A stretch of DNA of 64,000 bases, taken from the NCBI GenBank assembly GCA_036346225.1, contig JARFIW010001367.1:558001-622000 (forward strand), in the 5' to 3' direction. This DNA comes from Platerodrilus igneus (taxonomy: Eukaryota > Arthropoda > Insecta > Coleoptera > Lycidae). Below the pieces are notes generated by a model. The model saw only the letters and a program-made list of their open reading frames with translations. It had not been told where the DNA came from and did not search any database. Made by a program: the position numbers and the translations under genes. The number at the start of each line of letters is the position of its first letter. Position 1 is the stretch's first letter. Positions 1 through 10,404 of this stretch are shown here, piece after piece.

Positions 1-467
1 GAAAATTGTGTAGATAACAAATGGTTTCAAAGAATCTTGGAGAAACCGGGGCTTAATATTCACGAGAATGTGCGATACGGGGTTATTTAACCCAGATAGT
101 CCACATGGACTAAAATATAATCGATAATAAAGAATATCAATTTGCACCAATACGAACAGGTTAGAAAAGGAAAGAGAAAATGCGTCAAGCAAAGACACAT
201 ATAGTAAAAGGCGTGATTTAAGCAACGTCACGAGGGTCACAATTGGTTGAAAATAGGATGCAAATATCAGAGGTAGAAACAACAATTTCTGTACAAAATT
301 AATTAGTTTTTCTCGGACATGTTTGCGTACCGTGTGAATTTCTGAGATTTAAATGAAGCGAGTGAAAATTCGTAAAACCGACGCGCGAGCGACGGACTGG
401 GAACAGAGAATGAGAAATTCTTTAGAATTACCCGTTTTGGGGAACAGACCGACAGACAGGCTTTTGC

Positions 468-475
468 TATATATA
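468..475 (+). promoter_or_regulatory. LTR TATA box (E1 5' LTR)
   Basis: GC-TATATATA-CC lies in the middle of the LTR and recurs at 5958-5965 in the right LTR. On the minus strand it is at 16219-16226 and 21666-21673 in both LTRs of E3. Conservation between two diverged LTR families supports it as the core promoter; the start site itself is not visible. Confidence 0.6.
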
Positions 476-1563
476 CCGGTGGTAATATGAATTTCGGCCT
501 CTTAGACTCTTAGACTTTTGACTATTCGATGCGTTAAAAGCTCTTACATCCGCGACTTGATTCAAGATGTTAAACAGTGCATTTTAGTTTGATAAAATAA
601 TTTAAAATTTTGCTCGTATATTTTAGTGATTCAAAATAGTTTGTTATTTACGTGCTAACATGAATGTACTTCAGTGCACTTAGATACAAGGTAATAAAAG
701 TTAGTATCACTGTACCAATTAGCAAAATTTACAACGACAAATGTATACACAAAAGTAGGCAGTTTTGGCGTATATTGGTGAAAGACGCATGAATTTCTTT
801 GCTATTTTTCGGGAGTGTTAATAATTAAATGGTTCAAATACGTGTCTGGATCCACGAAACAAGGGTCAGATATACCCAGATGAGTTCCGGAAAAGCCCAG
901 AAACAACTTTAAATAAATGGTGATGGAGAAAATTTTAAAAGCGTTGAGAATTAGAAGCCGTAAATATAATCCTGTTGGAATGGTGTGATTAACTAAAGGG
1001 ACGATGTACATTAAAGCTACGAGGACAGTAACCTTCAGGTAAATTATACTATTTTGTTTGACATTTTGGTGTGTGTTGAATAACTTTATAACTGATTTAC
1101 TCAAATGGACATTAGTGAAATTGTACTAACCATAAAATTTTAATTTTAAGATGAAATTTGCTTGTTTAAGTAGAAAGGGTATTTAGTATTGATGTTCTGA
1201 ATTATGATGAAAATATGGGTATGTCTTTGAGCTCAATTAGACGAACCTGGTTAATTAACGTAAAGGGGTGGTAGATGCTCCCTTTATACTCAGACTCCGG
1301 TCTGCTTATATTGTTATATTAATTAGTAGGCATCCAACAAGGACTTTAATTCTGGATGCACGTTAAAGTGATAATAAAATTAATCTTGAAATTCTTTTAA
1401 AACTGAATTTTATGCTGAAATTTAATTTGAAAATTTAATGTATTCTGAATATTGATGTAAATAGAGTTAACGTTGATGTTTGTGGTAGGAATGTGTTGTT
1501 TAATTTTATGAATGAGGAGGTTTATAAAATTAAGTGAGCGAGCAGCCGAGGCGAAAACAGGAT

Positions 1564-1720
1564 CACAGCAGTTCATGGCGCCCAATTCGTGAGGCTCGAT
1601 TTTAAAATATCACAGCAGTCTTTGGCGCCCAATTCGTGAGGCTCGAATATTTTTTTAGGGCCAGTACCTGCAGAATGAGAGGATCACAGCAGTTTATGAC
1701 GCCCAATCTGTGGGACTAGA
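1564..1720 (+). repeat. Three tandem LTR-end + PBS-like units inside E1 5' LTR
   Basis: CACAGCA occurs at 1564, 1611 and 1685. Each copy is followed 5 bases later by a tRNA-Lys-type primer-site look-alike: TGGCGCCCAATTCGTGAGGC at 1576 and 1623, and TGACGCCCAATCTGTGGG at 1697. The real junction (CACAGCA at 1766, PBS at 1778) has the same layout, so each unit looks like a fossil LTR/PBS boundary now inside the LTR. Confidence 0.85.
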
Positions 1721-1777
1721 ATTTTTTGTTGAAAGGACCCAGTTCCCGCATTCACAGGAGAATATCACAGCAGTATA

Positions 1778-1803
1778 TGGCGACCACAACGTGAGGGCTC
1801 GAG
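1778..1803 (+). promoter_or_regulatory. E1 primer-binding site (tRNA-Lys type)
   Basis: TGGCGACCACAACGTGAGGG, followed by CTCGAG, matches with a few mismatches the complement of the 3' end of tRNA-Lys(CTT), whose canonical site is TGGCGCCCAACGTGGGGC. It starts immediately after the 5' LTR end, as expected for minus-strand priming. Confidence 0.8.
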
Positions 1804-1914
1804 TTCCAAATAAAATTTTGTGATTTTATTCCAGGAAACTGGCGATCTGAGAGAGAGTTTCTGTGTGTGTATAAATTTAAGAGTATTTTAGAGTGTGAGA
1901 GTGATTAGAACGTA

Positions 1915-3340
1915 TGCAGAGAAAAGAGTGGTTAAGGAGTCAAGGAGTGGAAATTGGAAGTGACGATAGTGCATTGTGTGAAAAAATACGAAAATGGAAG
2001 AAGCTGGAGGCAGTAGAGATCAGTCGAGGACGGAATCAGGGGATCAAGGAAACGAGATGATAATGAGAATGCTAGAGAGGATGAACGATGAATCTAATAG
2101 AGCTAGGGAAGAATCGAACAGGAAGTTAGAAGAGATTAGAGAAATGAGTGAGGAATCGAATCGTAAGTTTGAGCAAATTAGTCAGAAAATAGATAAGACG
2201 AATCAAGAAGTTTCAGAATTTAAAAATAGTCTTACCGTAAAGATGGGGGAAGTTGAAAATAGGGTTGATAAAATGAGCGTGATATTACAGGTCTTCGATA
2301 GGAAATGGGACATTTAAGGTCCGAAGTACGCATTTTTGTGAAGAAGAGATTAATGTAAAATGACTGAAGTGACGGACTCATGTAGGGATCAGTTAGGCAG
2401 GGTAGAACGCGAAGTTAGTAGTATCAAATACAACATGTCAAATTTAACGGGGGATGGTCCCAGATTTTATACAGGTGGAGGATCATTGGACCAACACATG
2501 AAGTTTTATGGCGATAACAGGGTAAATCCACAAATTTTTATTAATAGTGTAAGAAATCTAGTGGGAAATTTATTTGACGAACAGACTAAACTGAATACGA
2601 TAAAGGCTTTATTAAAGGACAATGCGGAAGCGTGGTACAATTTAGTAGGACAGGACATAGACACGTATCAGGACTTTGAAAACAAATTTTAAAGCACTAC
2701 TGGAGTGACCACAGACAAGACCAGGTACGAGACGACTTAATCACAGGAAATTTAAGGGAGAATTTTCAGGAAGTAGGAGCAATATGCTATACGCAAGTAT
2801 AGCATAGCAAAGCAACTGAACCCACCACTGACGGACCGACAAATTATTAAGTATTTATCACGACACTTCGAGGTAGACATAAGACAGCACGTAGCACTAC
2901 AGAACATAGTGGACAGAGACATGTTTTGGAATACCTGCAGAGGTACGACGACGTAAGTAGTGGACGACCTCGGATAACAGGGAAAGACAGATCAACACAG
3001 TTAGGTTTGACAATAGACGGGACAACTACGCTAGATGGGGGAATAGTTACGGATACCAGCGACAGAATTGGGAACAGAGACGACCATACGTTAGGAGTAA
3101 TAGTTTAGGAAGGGGACCTGCACAGAGACCGGGACCTACCAGAATGAATAGTTCATCAGACATGAGGGGACTGCTAATACAGACACGGAACGAGTGGAAA
3201 CGCCTAGGACATACGCTGAGGTGACGGCTAGACCAGGACCAAGTAGGAAAACAGACCTGGACAGGATTTTTAGAACGCGACAGACCACTAGATTTCAGTG
3301 TAAATGTATATGAACATCCACGTGAATTTTTCAAAATTGA
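1915..3340 (+). pseudogene. gag: E1 gag (frameshifted)
   Basis: Structural Gag protein of the retroelement. The start is the ATG at 1915 (MQRKEWLRSQG), shared with E3. The first 66 bases stay in frame, then a one-base change near 1982 breaks the frame, which resumes at 1994 (MEEAGG). Visible in order: a charged coiled-coil stretch rich in E, S, N and R (1994-2317), then a Gag core with FYGDNRVNPQIFINSVRNLV (about 2490-2560) and AWYNLVGQDIDTYQDFENKF, ending at a TAA at 2692. Later pieces (2926-3108 and beyond) match the basic tail of the E3 protein in other frames. No CCHC zinc knuckle is seen. At least four frame breaks make it inactive as read. Confidence 0.8.
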
Positions 3341-3723
3341 GGAGGAAGTAGAGCCAGAAACTGTAGAAAATTATGTTTGCCAATTATTAATTTAGAAATT
3401 TTGAGAATAATGTAGAAGTATTACTTGATACAGGGCAGAGGCGAGTTTAATATCGGAGGAATTCGTCAGCAAAATTAGGGATAAGGTTTGTGATAGAATT
3501 ATGCCTATAAAGCGTAGCCATTTAGTAGCTCCAAATAAAAGAAGTTTGCTGTAGTAAATAGTGTTGTGGTGCTTAGGATAGATATAGGAGGTTTAAGCTG
3601 TGAACAGGAGTTTGTAATTGTACCTGGACTGAAGTTTCAGAGCATTTTAGGTGTTGACTGTATGATGAAGTTAGGGGTTTTGATAGATATGGAAAGGAGG
3701 TAATAAGGATTAAAGATAGGGTA
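3341..3723 (+). pseudogene. E1 retroviral-type aspartyl protease (frameshifted)
   Basis: Between gag and the RT remnant, the sequence around 3427-3455 encodes the start of the DTG active-site motif. One G is missing relative to E3 (GATACAGGGCAG against GATACAGGGGCAG), which shifts the frame inside the catalytic triplet. Downstream, 3640-3665 encodes the ILGVDCM motif typical of the C-terminal part of retropepsins. The family matures Gag-Pol. This copy cannot be active as read, though the lost G lies in a homopolymer and could be a sequencing error. Confidence 0.75.
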
Positions 3724-4311
3724 GTGCCATGGAAGGGCAGTTATGAAGTCACAGAGGATGACACGGGGTTGAATATTAATGTAGTAGAGGTAGAGGATGA
3801 TGAAGTAAAACCGATCAACACAATAAGATGTCCAGAGGATAGGAGAGTAGAGGTTCAAGCTTTAGTACAAAAACATGCAGAATTAGTGGGGGTAGAAACA
3901 ACAGCAGCATATCGGGAGCAGGTGAAGGCAGAAATATTTTTGATGAGGTTAAGTGGCAAGTTTGTTTTTAATAAAGTAGATTTAAGGGATTCATTCTGGC
4001 GGATTCCATTACATAAGAATTCTAGAAGGTACGTAGGATTTTCCGTAGAGAGAAAAATCGAGAATTGTAAAGTAGTATCGTTTGGTTTGTCGGCAGAAAA
4101 GGAAATGATAATGAATAAGAAACAGGCAAGTGTAGGGACTGAAGAAGAAGTAATATTTAAGAGTCAGGATAATAGGGATGATAAGTTTATTGTATGTGAG
4201 ATAACAGGGATGTTAAGTATAGATATAGAAGAGGGAGAGATAGGGATGAAGAGTATTAGGATAGTGAGAAGAAAGACTTGGAGGGTCAAGAAGAGAGTTA
4301 GATTTAAATAG
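3724..4311 (+). pseudogene. E1 truncated reverse transcriptase remnant
   Basis: An open frame of 195 residues. Residues 79-115 or so (KFVFNKVDLRDSFWRIPLHK and following) match the early RT palm region of Ty3/gypsy elements (DLR..F.QIPL.....R..GF), and VVSFGLSAE matches the PFGL segment. The RT then stops: there is no YxDD, RNase H or integrase. About 70 further charged residues, ending RVKKRVRFK, follow before the stop. E3 has the same junction and tail, so the truncation predates both copies. Function of the tail is unknown. Confidence 0.8.
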
Positions 4312-4846
4312 GATAGGGATAGAATAGGTGTATATAGAAGAGTAGAAGTAGGTGTTGATAGAAAATAGAGCTAGATATAGGATAAATATGGGAGATAATT
4401 AGGAATAGGTTTAGGATGAGAATAAAGAGTAAATGTAGGAAGAAAATAAGATAGGTTAAGTGTAGATATTTCATAGAAGATTAGTGGAGAGTTAGGAATA
4501 GAGTAAGAGTAGGATAGGCATATAGGATTAGGTAGGGGGAAGTAAAGTATAGTGAAGATTAGTTAAAAGTTAGAAATAGGATAGGTATATAGGATTTAAA
4601 TAGGATTAGATGGATGAGTAGGATGAAGTTAGGGATAATTTCAGTTTATAGAATTAAGTGAGAGTTAGGAATAGGATAGGGATATAGGATAGGTGTAAAT
4701 ATTTTTTTTTGGATTGGAGACAAAGTAGGTAAGTTAGATAGATAAGGGTAGAGAGAGATAGGCAATTTTTTTGTAATTTTTTTGTCTAAATGCTTTATAT
4801 TTGCATTCAAATAAGTGGGATTATTTGTATTCAAATAGGGGGAAAA
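4312..4846 (+). repeat. E1 purine-rich 3' region and polypurine tract
   Basis: A low-complexity G/A-rich stretch of irregular repeats (GGATAGG, TATAGGAT, GTTAGGAATAGG). It ends with a near-duplicate ATTCAAATA segment and the tract AGGGGGAAAA at 4837-4846, directly before the 3' LTR. The tract is the likely plus-strand primer. The mirror image is at 17299-17879 in E3. Confidence 0.75.
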
Positions 4847-7268
4847 TACTCATATTTAGACCAGGGTAGAAAATTATATAATCACATCAAATAATTTTAA
4901 TCACCGTGTATAAGGAATTTTATTAAATAATACGCTTTATTAAAACACCGTGGAGAATAAAAATTCATTCGTTTTATTAAAATTAAGAGATTTAAATTAT
5001 TTATAAGACGCTTTATATAAAAGGAAGCAGTATTAGAAAACTTTATGGGTAATTTAATTATCCCTAGTAAAGAAACAAAGACCAATTACGTGCAAAATTT
5101 ACATTAATTGATTTAAGTTCTGGGTAACAAGTAGTAGACAAAGTGTACAGATAGTAACTAATATTTAGTTAGGATTCACTAAAAATTAAAGGCTATTATT
5201 TTTAATTGAAGTTAATTGAATCGTTAGTAACAGATAATATCTATAGAAACTTGTAAAAACCCAATAAAATGCAAATCCTAGAAGTGTTAGTTAGAAGTAG
5301 GATGTTTGAACACACCTGCGTATTTTAAAAGGCAATTTCAGTTTAATTTGTTTAGATAAACATGTCGATTCTAAGGATATTGAAACGGTCAGATGCTTTA
5401 GCACGAAATACAAAACAGGGTTTATTTAAAAGCTCTGAGAATTAATATTATTTTGAACACCTGCGTAGTTTAAATATCACGTACGGCGAAAATTGTGGAG
5501 ATAACAAATGGTTTCAAAGAATCTTGGAGAAACCGGGGCTTAATATTCACGAGAATGTGCGATACGGGGTTATTTAACCCAGATAGTCCACATGGACTAA
5601 AATATAATCGATAATAAAGAATATCAATTTGCACCAATACGAACAGGTTAGAAAAGGAAAGAGAAAATGCGTCAAGCAAAGACACATATAGTAAAAGGCG
5701 TGATTTAAGCAACGTCACGAGGGTCACAATTGGTTGAAAATAGGATGCAAATATCAGAGGTAGAAACAACAATTTCTGTACAAAATTAATTAGTTTTTCT
5801 CGGACATGTTTGCGTGCCGTGTGAATTTCTGAGATTTAAATGAAGCGAGTGAAAAATTCGTAAAAACCGACGCGCGAGCGACGGACTGGGAACAGAGAAT
5901 GAGAAATTCTTTAGAATTACCCGTTTTGGGGAACAGACCGACAGACAGGCTTTTTGCTATATATACCGGTGGTAATATGAATTTCGGCCTCTTAGACTCT
6001 TAGACTTTTGACTATTCGATGCGTTAAAAGCTCTTACATCCGCGACTTGATTCAAGATGTTAAACAGTGCATTTTAGTTTGATAAAATAATTTAAAATTT
6101 TGCTCGTATATTTTAGTGATTCAAAATAGTTTGTTATTTACGTGCTAACATGAATGTACTTCAGTGCACTTAGATACAAGGTAATAAAAGTTAGTATCAC
6201 TGTACCAATTAGCAAAATTTACAACGACAAATGTATACACAAAAGTAGGCAGTTTTGGCGTATATTGGTGAAAGACGCATGAATTTCTTTGCTATTTTTC
6301 GGGGTGTTAATAATTAAATGGTTCAAATACGTGTCTGGATCCACGAAACAAGGGTCAGATATACCCAGATGAGTTCCGGAAAAGCCCAGAAACAACTTTA
6401 AATAAATGGTGATGGAGAAAATTTTAAAAGCGTTGAGAATTAGAAGCCGTAAATATAATCCTGTTGGAATGGTGTGATTAACTAAAGGGACGATGTACAT
6501 TAAAGCTACGAGGACAGTAACCTTCAGGTAAATTATACTATTTTGTTTGACATTTTGGTGTGTGTTGAATAACTTTATAACTGATTTACTCAAAATGGAC
6601 ATTAGTGAAATTGTACTAACCATAAAATTTTAATTTTAAGATGAAATTTGCTTGTTTAAGTAGAAAGGGTATTTAGTATTGATGTTCTGAATTATGATGA
6701 AAATATGGGTATGTCTTTGAGCTCAATTAGACGAACCTGGTTAATTAACGTAAAGGGGTGGTAGATGCTCCTTTATACTCAGACTCCGGTCTGCTTATAT
6801 TGTTATATTAATTAGTAGGCATCCAACAAGACTTTAATTCTGGATGCACGTTAAAGTGATAATAAAATTAATCTTGAAATTCTTTTTAAAACTGAATTTT
6901 ATGCTGAAATTTAATTTGAAAATTTAATGTATTCTGAATATTGATGTAAATAGAGTTAACGTTGATGTTTGTGGTAGGAATGTGTTGTTTAATTTTATGA
7001 ATGAGGAGGTTTATAAAATTAAGTGAGCGAGCAGCCGAGGCGAAAACAGGATCACAGCAGTTCATGGCGCCCAATTCGTGAGGCTCGATTTTAAAATATC
7101 ACAGCAGTCTTTGGCGCCCAATTCGTGAGGCTCGAATATTTTTTTAGGGCCAGTACCTGCAGAATGAGAGGGATCACAGCAGTTTATGTCGCCCAATCTG
7201 TGGGACTAGAATTTTTTTGTTGAAAGGACCCAGTTCCCGCATTCACAGGAGAATATCACAGCAATATA
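4847..7268 (+). repeat. E1 3' LTR (complete, about 2.42 kb)
   Basis: It begins TACTCATATT after the polypurine tract and ends CACAGCA-ATATA. The 5488-7268 part repeats window bases 1-1777. A TATA box is at 5958-5965. The three PBS-like units are at 7053-7211 (CACAGCA at 7053, 7100 and 7175). The start sequence equals the LTR start of E3 (22744 on the - strand), which fixes the boundary. Confidence 0.93.
6219..6623 (-). other. Antisense ORF inside E1 LTR (unrecognised)
   Basis: A 134-codon frame antisense to the retroelement. Its middle (FLGFSGTHL, then a VD.DT...NHL.INTP.NSKEIH pattern) is also readable on the antisense strand of the diverged E3 LTRs (15759-16022 and 21205-21468). The left E1 LTR has the frame broken by indels. 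It is hydrophobic at the start and matches no family I know. It may simply be conserved LTR nucleotide sequence read by chance. Confidence 0.25.
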
Positions 7269-7271
7269 TAT

Positions 7272-9191
7272 TGCTATGCTACTGGAATTATCGAGCCACT
7301 ATGTTGGGCTGTTATATTAATTATGCTATGCTCCCTCTAAATTTTTCGCGCTCCATCATTTGGGCGACCATATTAATATTTCTATGTATAAACAAGATTG
7401 TAATTATCTCCTCCGACGTTGGACCGTTTTATTAATGTTGCTATAAATTTCCTCCAGAAACTTAACTGGATTTTATCTTGAACCAACCTTGCCAACCAAT
7501 AACAAAATTCGATATGTTACCGCCTTACTTGTTATCAATTTCCTATTCAACTCGTAGCTCCTCCTTGAACTATTTAAATCAACAAATTACTCCCATTGAC
7601 TTTATCTTATGACCTCGACTAGCATTTATTTGGAATTATGAAATTCAGTTAATTTCGATTTTATATAATGAAACCACTATATATACAGCTTTTGTAAATT
7701 ATTTGAAATACACTTTTCAATTAGTTAATGTTATAAATCTCATTTATTAACAATCATATACTTTTTACTCAAAACCCAAAGTCACCAAAAAAACCTATTA
7801 TCTTTATCAACGAAGTGTAGAACGTTCTAAACCTGTTATCATATTACTCACTTTATACGTATGCAACTTCTTTTGTTGACTTTTTCACATTCATATTATA
7901 TTAAGCAAATTCAATAAAAAATAAAAAAATATATAGAAAAATAAAATGTCTTATAACTAAAAATCTGACCTGGTCTATTTTCTCCACATCGACGCTTCCA
8001 TTAGAATAAAAATTATCTTCCCCCAATTCAGGATTATATTGTCTATCCACACGCTTGAACCATTGCATTTAAATTATTGCCATTACCCTATGGACTACCA
8101 TTATTAATTTATGCACCCCAATTTATTGTCGTTTCATTTCAGACTTATTACTTCTTATCAATCAATTTCCTCAAACTTAGAATAGAATTCTTATTATCAT
8201 TGTCCTCTGACTTGAAATCGTAGTCTATTTTCCCCCGGACTTAGAAATTGTCGTTTGTTTGCCCCGGACATAGAAGCCCTATTATTTTTATGTTTTAGTT
8301 TAAAATAAATTCACCAAAATGTACTTACGTTTAATCGGCAATTATAGTTTTCATCTTGGCACTTATTTTCTCTTTCACTTTTAAAATTATTACGTATCAC
8401 TTTATTTCATAGCGGCGCACTTCGGCCTTTGTTGAGTTGCAAACTGACCTCGTTATCACTGTACCTGCTAATATATTATTGAATTCCCACTCCGTCAGTG
8501 GGTATGGTCTACAACTCGTCGCCCATTTATAACCAATCAAATAATTACATTTAAAGCAGTCTCTGATGCAATTTTCTATGATTCCCAATAATTGTAACCT
8601 GCTTGCAGCTGTCTTCGTTATCAACATGCGGTGTTTTGATAGATCTAATTGCTTTTCCATAAACAACTGATGCAATTCGACTTTTAATTTTCATATTTAC
8701 ATGTTATTCACGCAATTTTTAATCTTCTTTCCTATCAAAAAATGGTTAGCTATTTGCACGCATTTATATTATGCTTCCTGAAGCTCTATTTTTATCTCCG
8801 TATTAATCTAATCGTTAGGAACTCTTTTGAATGCGTATCTGCTTACACTTTATCGTTTATTTATAAATATACGCGTGCTTCCACTGAAAAATATCATTAC
8901 TTGCTTTACCTAAATTAACTAAACTTTATCTACAGGTTATTAAATATTTACTATCTACTTAATGCATGTATTTCTCATTCCTACGCCAACTATGCGTCCT
9001 CCTATGTTTATCTGCGTCGCTTAAAACTATTTATACTTTATATACAGGGTGCTGACTGCTTACTATTTACAAACTATCTCCATTTCTCAATTCTTCACTA
9101 AATAAGTGCAGTTTTCTGCTGCCTGTGGTAATTTCTCATTTCTAAACGACCTTTACTATAAAGTACACCCTTAAACAACCCCTTATCACAG

Positions 9192-9193
<2 letters not shown>
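7272..9193 (-). mobile_element. E4: solo LTR of a related family
   Basis: A 1.9 kb block bounded by TGCTATG (7272) and CACAGCA (9187-9193). Read on the - strand it starts TGCTGTGATAAGG and ends CATAGCA, i.e. TG...CA with short inverted ends, and lies between ATATAT on the left and (TA)n on the right. Near its 3' end it holds three PBS-like units. No internal region or partner LTR is present, so a solo LTR from LTR-LTR recombination is likely. The only long frame (8397-8675, - strand) is not recognised. Confidence 0.55.
7292..7426 (-). repeat. Three PBS-like units in E4 LTR
   Basis: On the + strand, CGAGCCACTATGTTGGGCTG (7292), CTCCATCATTTGGGCGACCA (7351) and CTCCGACGTTGGACCG (7411) are diverged copies of the complement of a Lys-type primer site. 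Each is followed by an AT-rich spacer (.TATTAAT..) and a TGCTATG-like LTR end. The layout matches the units in E1, with a longer spacer. Confidence 0.6.
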
Positions 9194-9239
<46 letters not shown>

Positions 9240-9246
9240 ATATATA
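9194..9246. repeat. (TA)n microsatellite
   Basis: About 50 bases of alternating TA with one TTT interruption, abutting the E4 LTR. It is probably the original insertion target. Confidence 0.9.
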
Positions 9247-9577
9247 AATTAAATAATGTTATATAATTAAAATTGAGCACATACAAGAACATTTGTTCTT
9301 AGGTGCTCCAGTTATGTTTCAATTCTCCCTTTAACTTGCTTCAGAATATGAATGCATTTCTGAATTTTGTTTACCATAATACCTACTTAAGTTTGTTCAA
9401 TATTCTATTCTAATCATATTTAGTCAAAAAGATTACACTCCGATAATATTCAGTGTTAACACAATAGTTGGAGAAATATTAATACCAAAAGATAATTTTA
9501 GTGTTGTAATAAATTTAATCCACCTTAAGTAAATTTTGTGTATCTGCTATTAACTTATTTTTTTAATGAACCTACAG

Positions 9578-9993
9578 GACTTTCCAAAACTAAATCTGTC
9601 AAATCTAGAACATCATCTAATTTCAAAGAAAAACAGAAACTTCTTGATGTAAACGTTTTGAAGGGCGCACAGATGAGTGGATCATTGTTGTATGCAAGTT
9701 GTGAAGAAAATCTGTTAATGAAGGTTTGTGAAAACTTTAGCAAAACTTTTTTGTAATAGAAAAATGAACTTAAAACAGACCTTATAGCTGAACTAAATGG
9801 TAAAACGAGCTCTAATAATGAAGATAAGAATGTACGTAATGCAAGCGAGTTCAAAATTTAAGAAATTTTATTTTTGTTTCAGAAGAATGAAAAGAAATCA
9901 AAATGCATACCTGATTCTTATGAAGAACAACGGCTTCTTGATTTAAACGTTTTGGAAACCCCGTTGGCGAACGGATCATTATTGAATTGCTCA
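9578..9993 (+). pseudogene. Host-like gene fragment, three small exons with a repeated motif
   Basis: Three stretches look like exons. 9578-9723 follows a CCTACAG acceptor and ends AAG|GTTTGT. 9760-9831 follows AATAG and ends AAT|GTACGT. 9883 to about 9993 follows TTTTTGTTTCAG. All join in phase 0. Exon 1 encodes EKQKLLDVNVLKGAQMSGSL and exon 3 the paralogous EEQRLLDLNVLETPLANGSL, so the segment arose by exon duplication. Exons 2 and 3 both begin KNE. No start codon or end is visible and the family is not recognised. It could be a live gene's internal exons or a relic. Confidence 0.4.
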
Positions 9994-10404
9994 GTCTGCA
10001 TCTATCCCTATCTGTGTGCGAAAGTCTGATCTCGGTCTACCCCTACCTATCTTTTTCTATCTCTGCTTGTAATATATCCCGTACTATCTCCCAGAAATGC
10101 GTAGAACGTATCCTGTCCTTTTATTTCTCTTATTTTTTCGTTTTCCACCGATATCTTTATTCTTCTACTATTTCTACATCCAATTTGTTACTAGCTTTGT
10201 CTGTCCATACTACCATTTTCATACATCTGAAGCACAACATTCAAGAAGGGTTCTATATTTTTCTCTCTGTTTTTCCTACTGCCCCTATTTCATATATGTA
10301 CTGTGCTGTGCTCCACACTATGCTTTGAACAGTTTTCTTCTTGTATCTATGTTCATTGTCTTTGAACATAGCTGCTGTTTTTTCTTGTTTGATGCAGTTT
10401 GCTC
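9994..10404. other. Pyrimidine-rich sequence, no gene supported
   Basis: T/C-rich sequence (TATCTCTATC-like words). Two overlapping frames of 113 and 134 codons exist here, but their composition is that of low-complexity DNA and they match nothing I know. Confidence 0.5.

Larger units (their letters stand above)
1..1777 (+). repeat. E1 5' LTR (3' three quarters only)
   Basis: Window base 1 corresponds to base 5488 of the right LTR. The two copies differ at few sites, mostly homopolymer lengths (for example around 390, 461, 811 and 1280). The LTR ends at CACAGCAGTATA, directly followed by the primer-binding site at 1778. It contains a TATA box at 468 and three internal primer-site-like units at 1564-1720. 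Confidence 0.92.
1..7268 (+). mobile_element. E1: Ty3/gypsy-type LTR retrotransposon, truncated by window start
   Basis: Two nearly identical blocks (1-1777 and 5488-7268) flank an interior with gag, aspartyl protease and a partial reverse transcriptase, all on the + strand. The right LTR begins at 4847 after a polypurine tract, so about 640 bases of the left LTR lie outside the window. The 3' end abuts ATATATA, which fits the TATATA target preference of gypsy-group/errantivirus-like elements. There is no RNase H, integrase or env, and no YxDD box, so the copy is non-autonomous. E3 (15014-22744) is a related copy with the same interior but diverged LTRs. Confidence 0.93.

Noticed and set aside
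4312..4846. Purine-rich repeats as a possible telomere-like array
   Set aside because: Irregular GGATAGG words, not an insect TTAGG array, and located in the 3' region of both E1 and E3.
8397..8675. 92-codon minus-strand frame inside the E4 LTR
   Set aside because: Lies in an LTR, no recognisable domain and no second copy for comparison.
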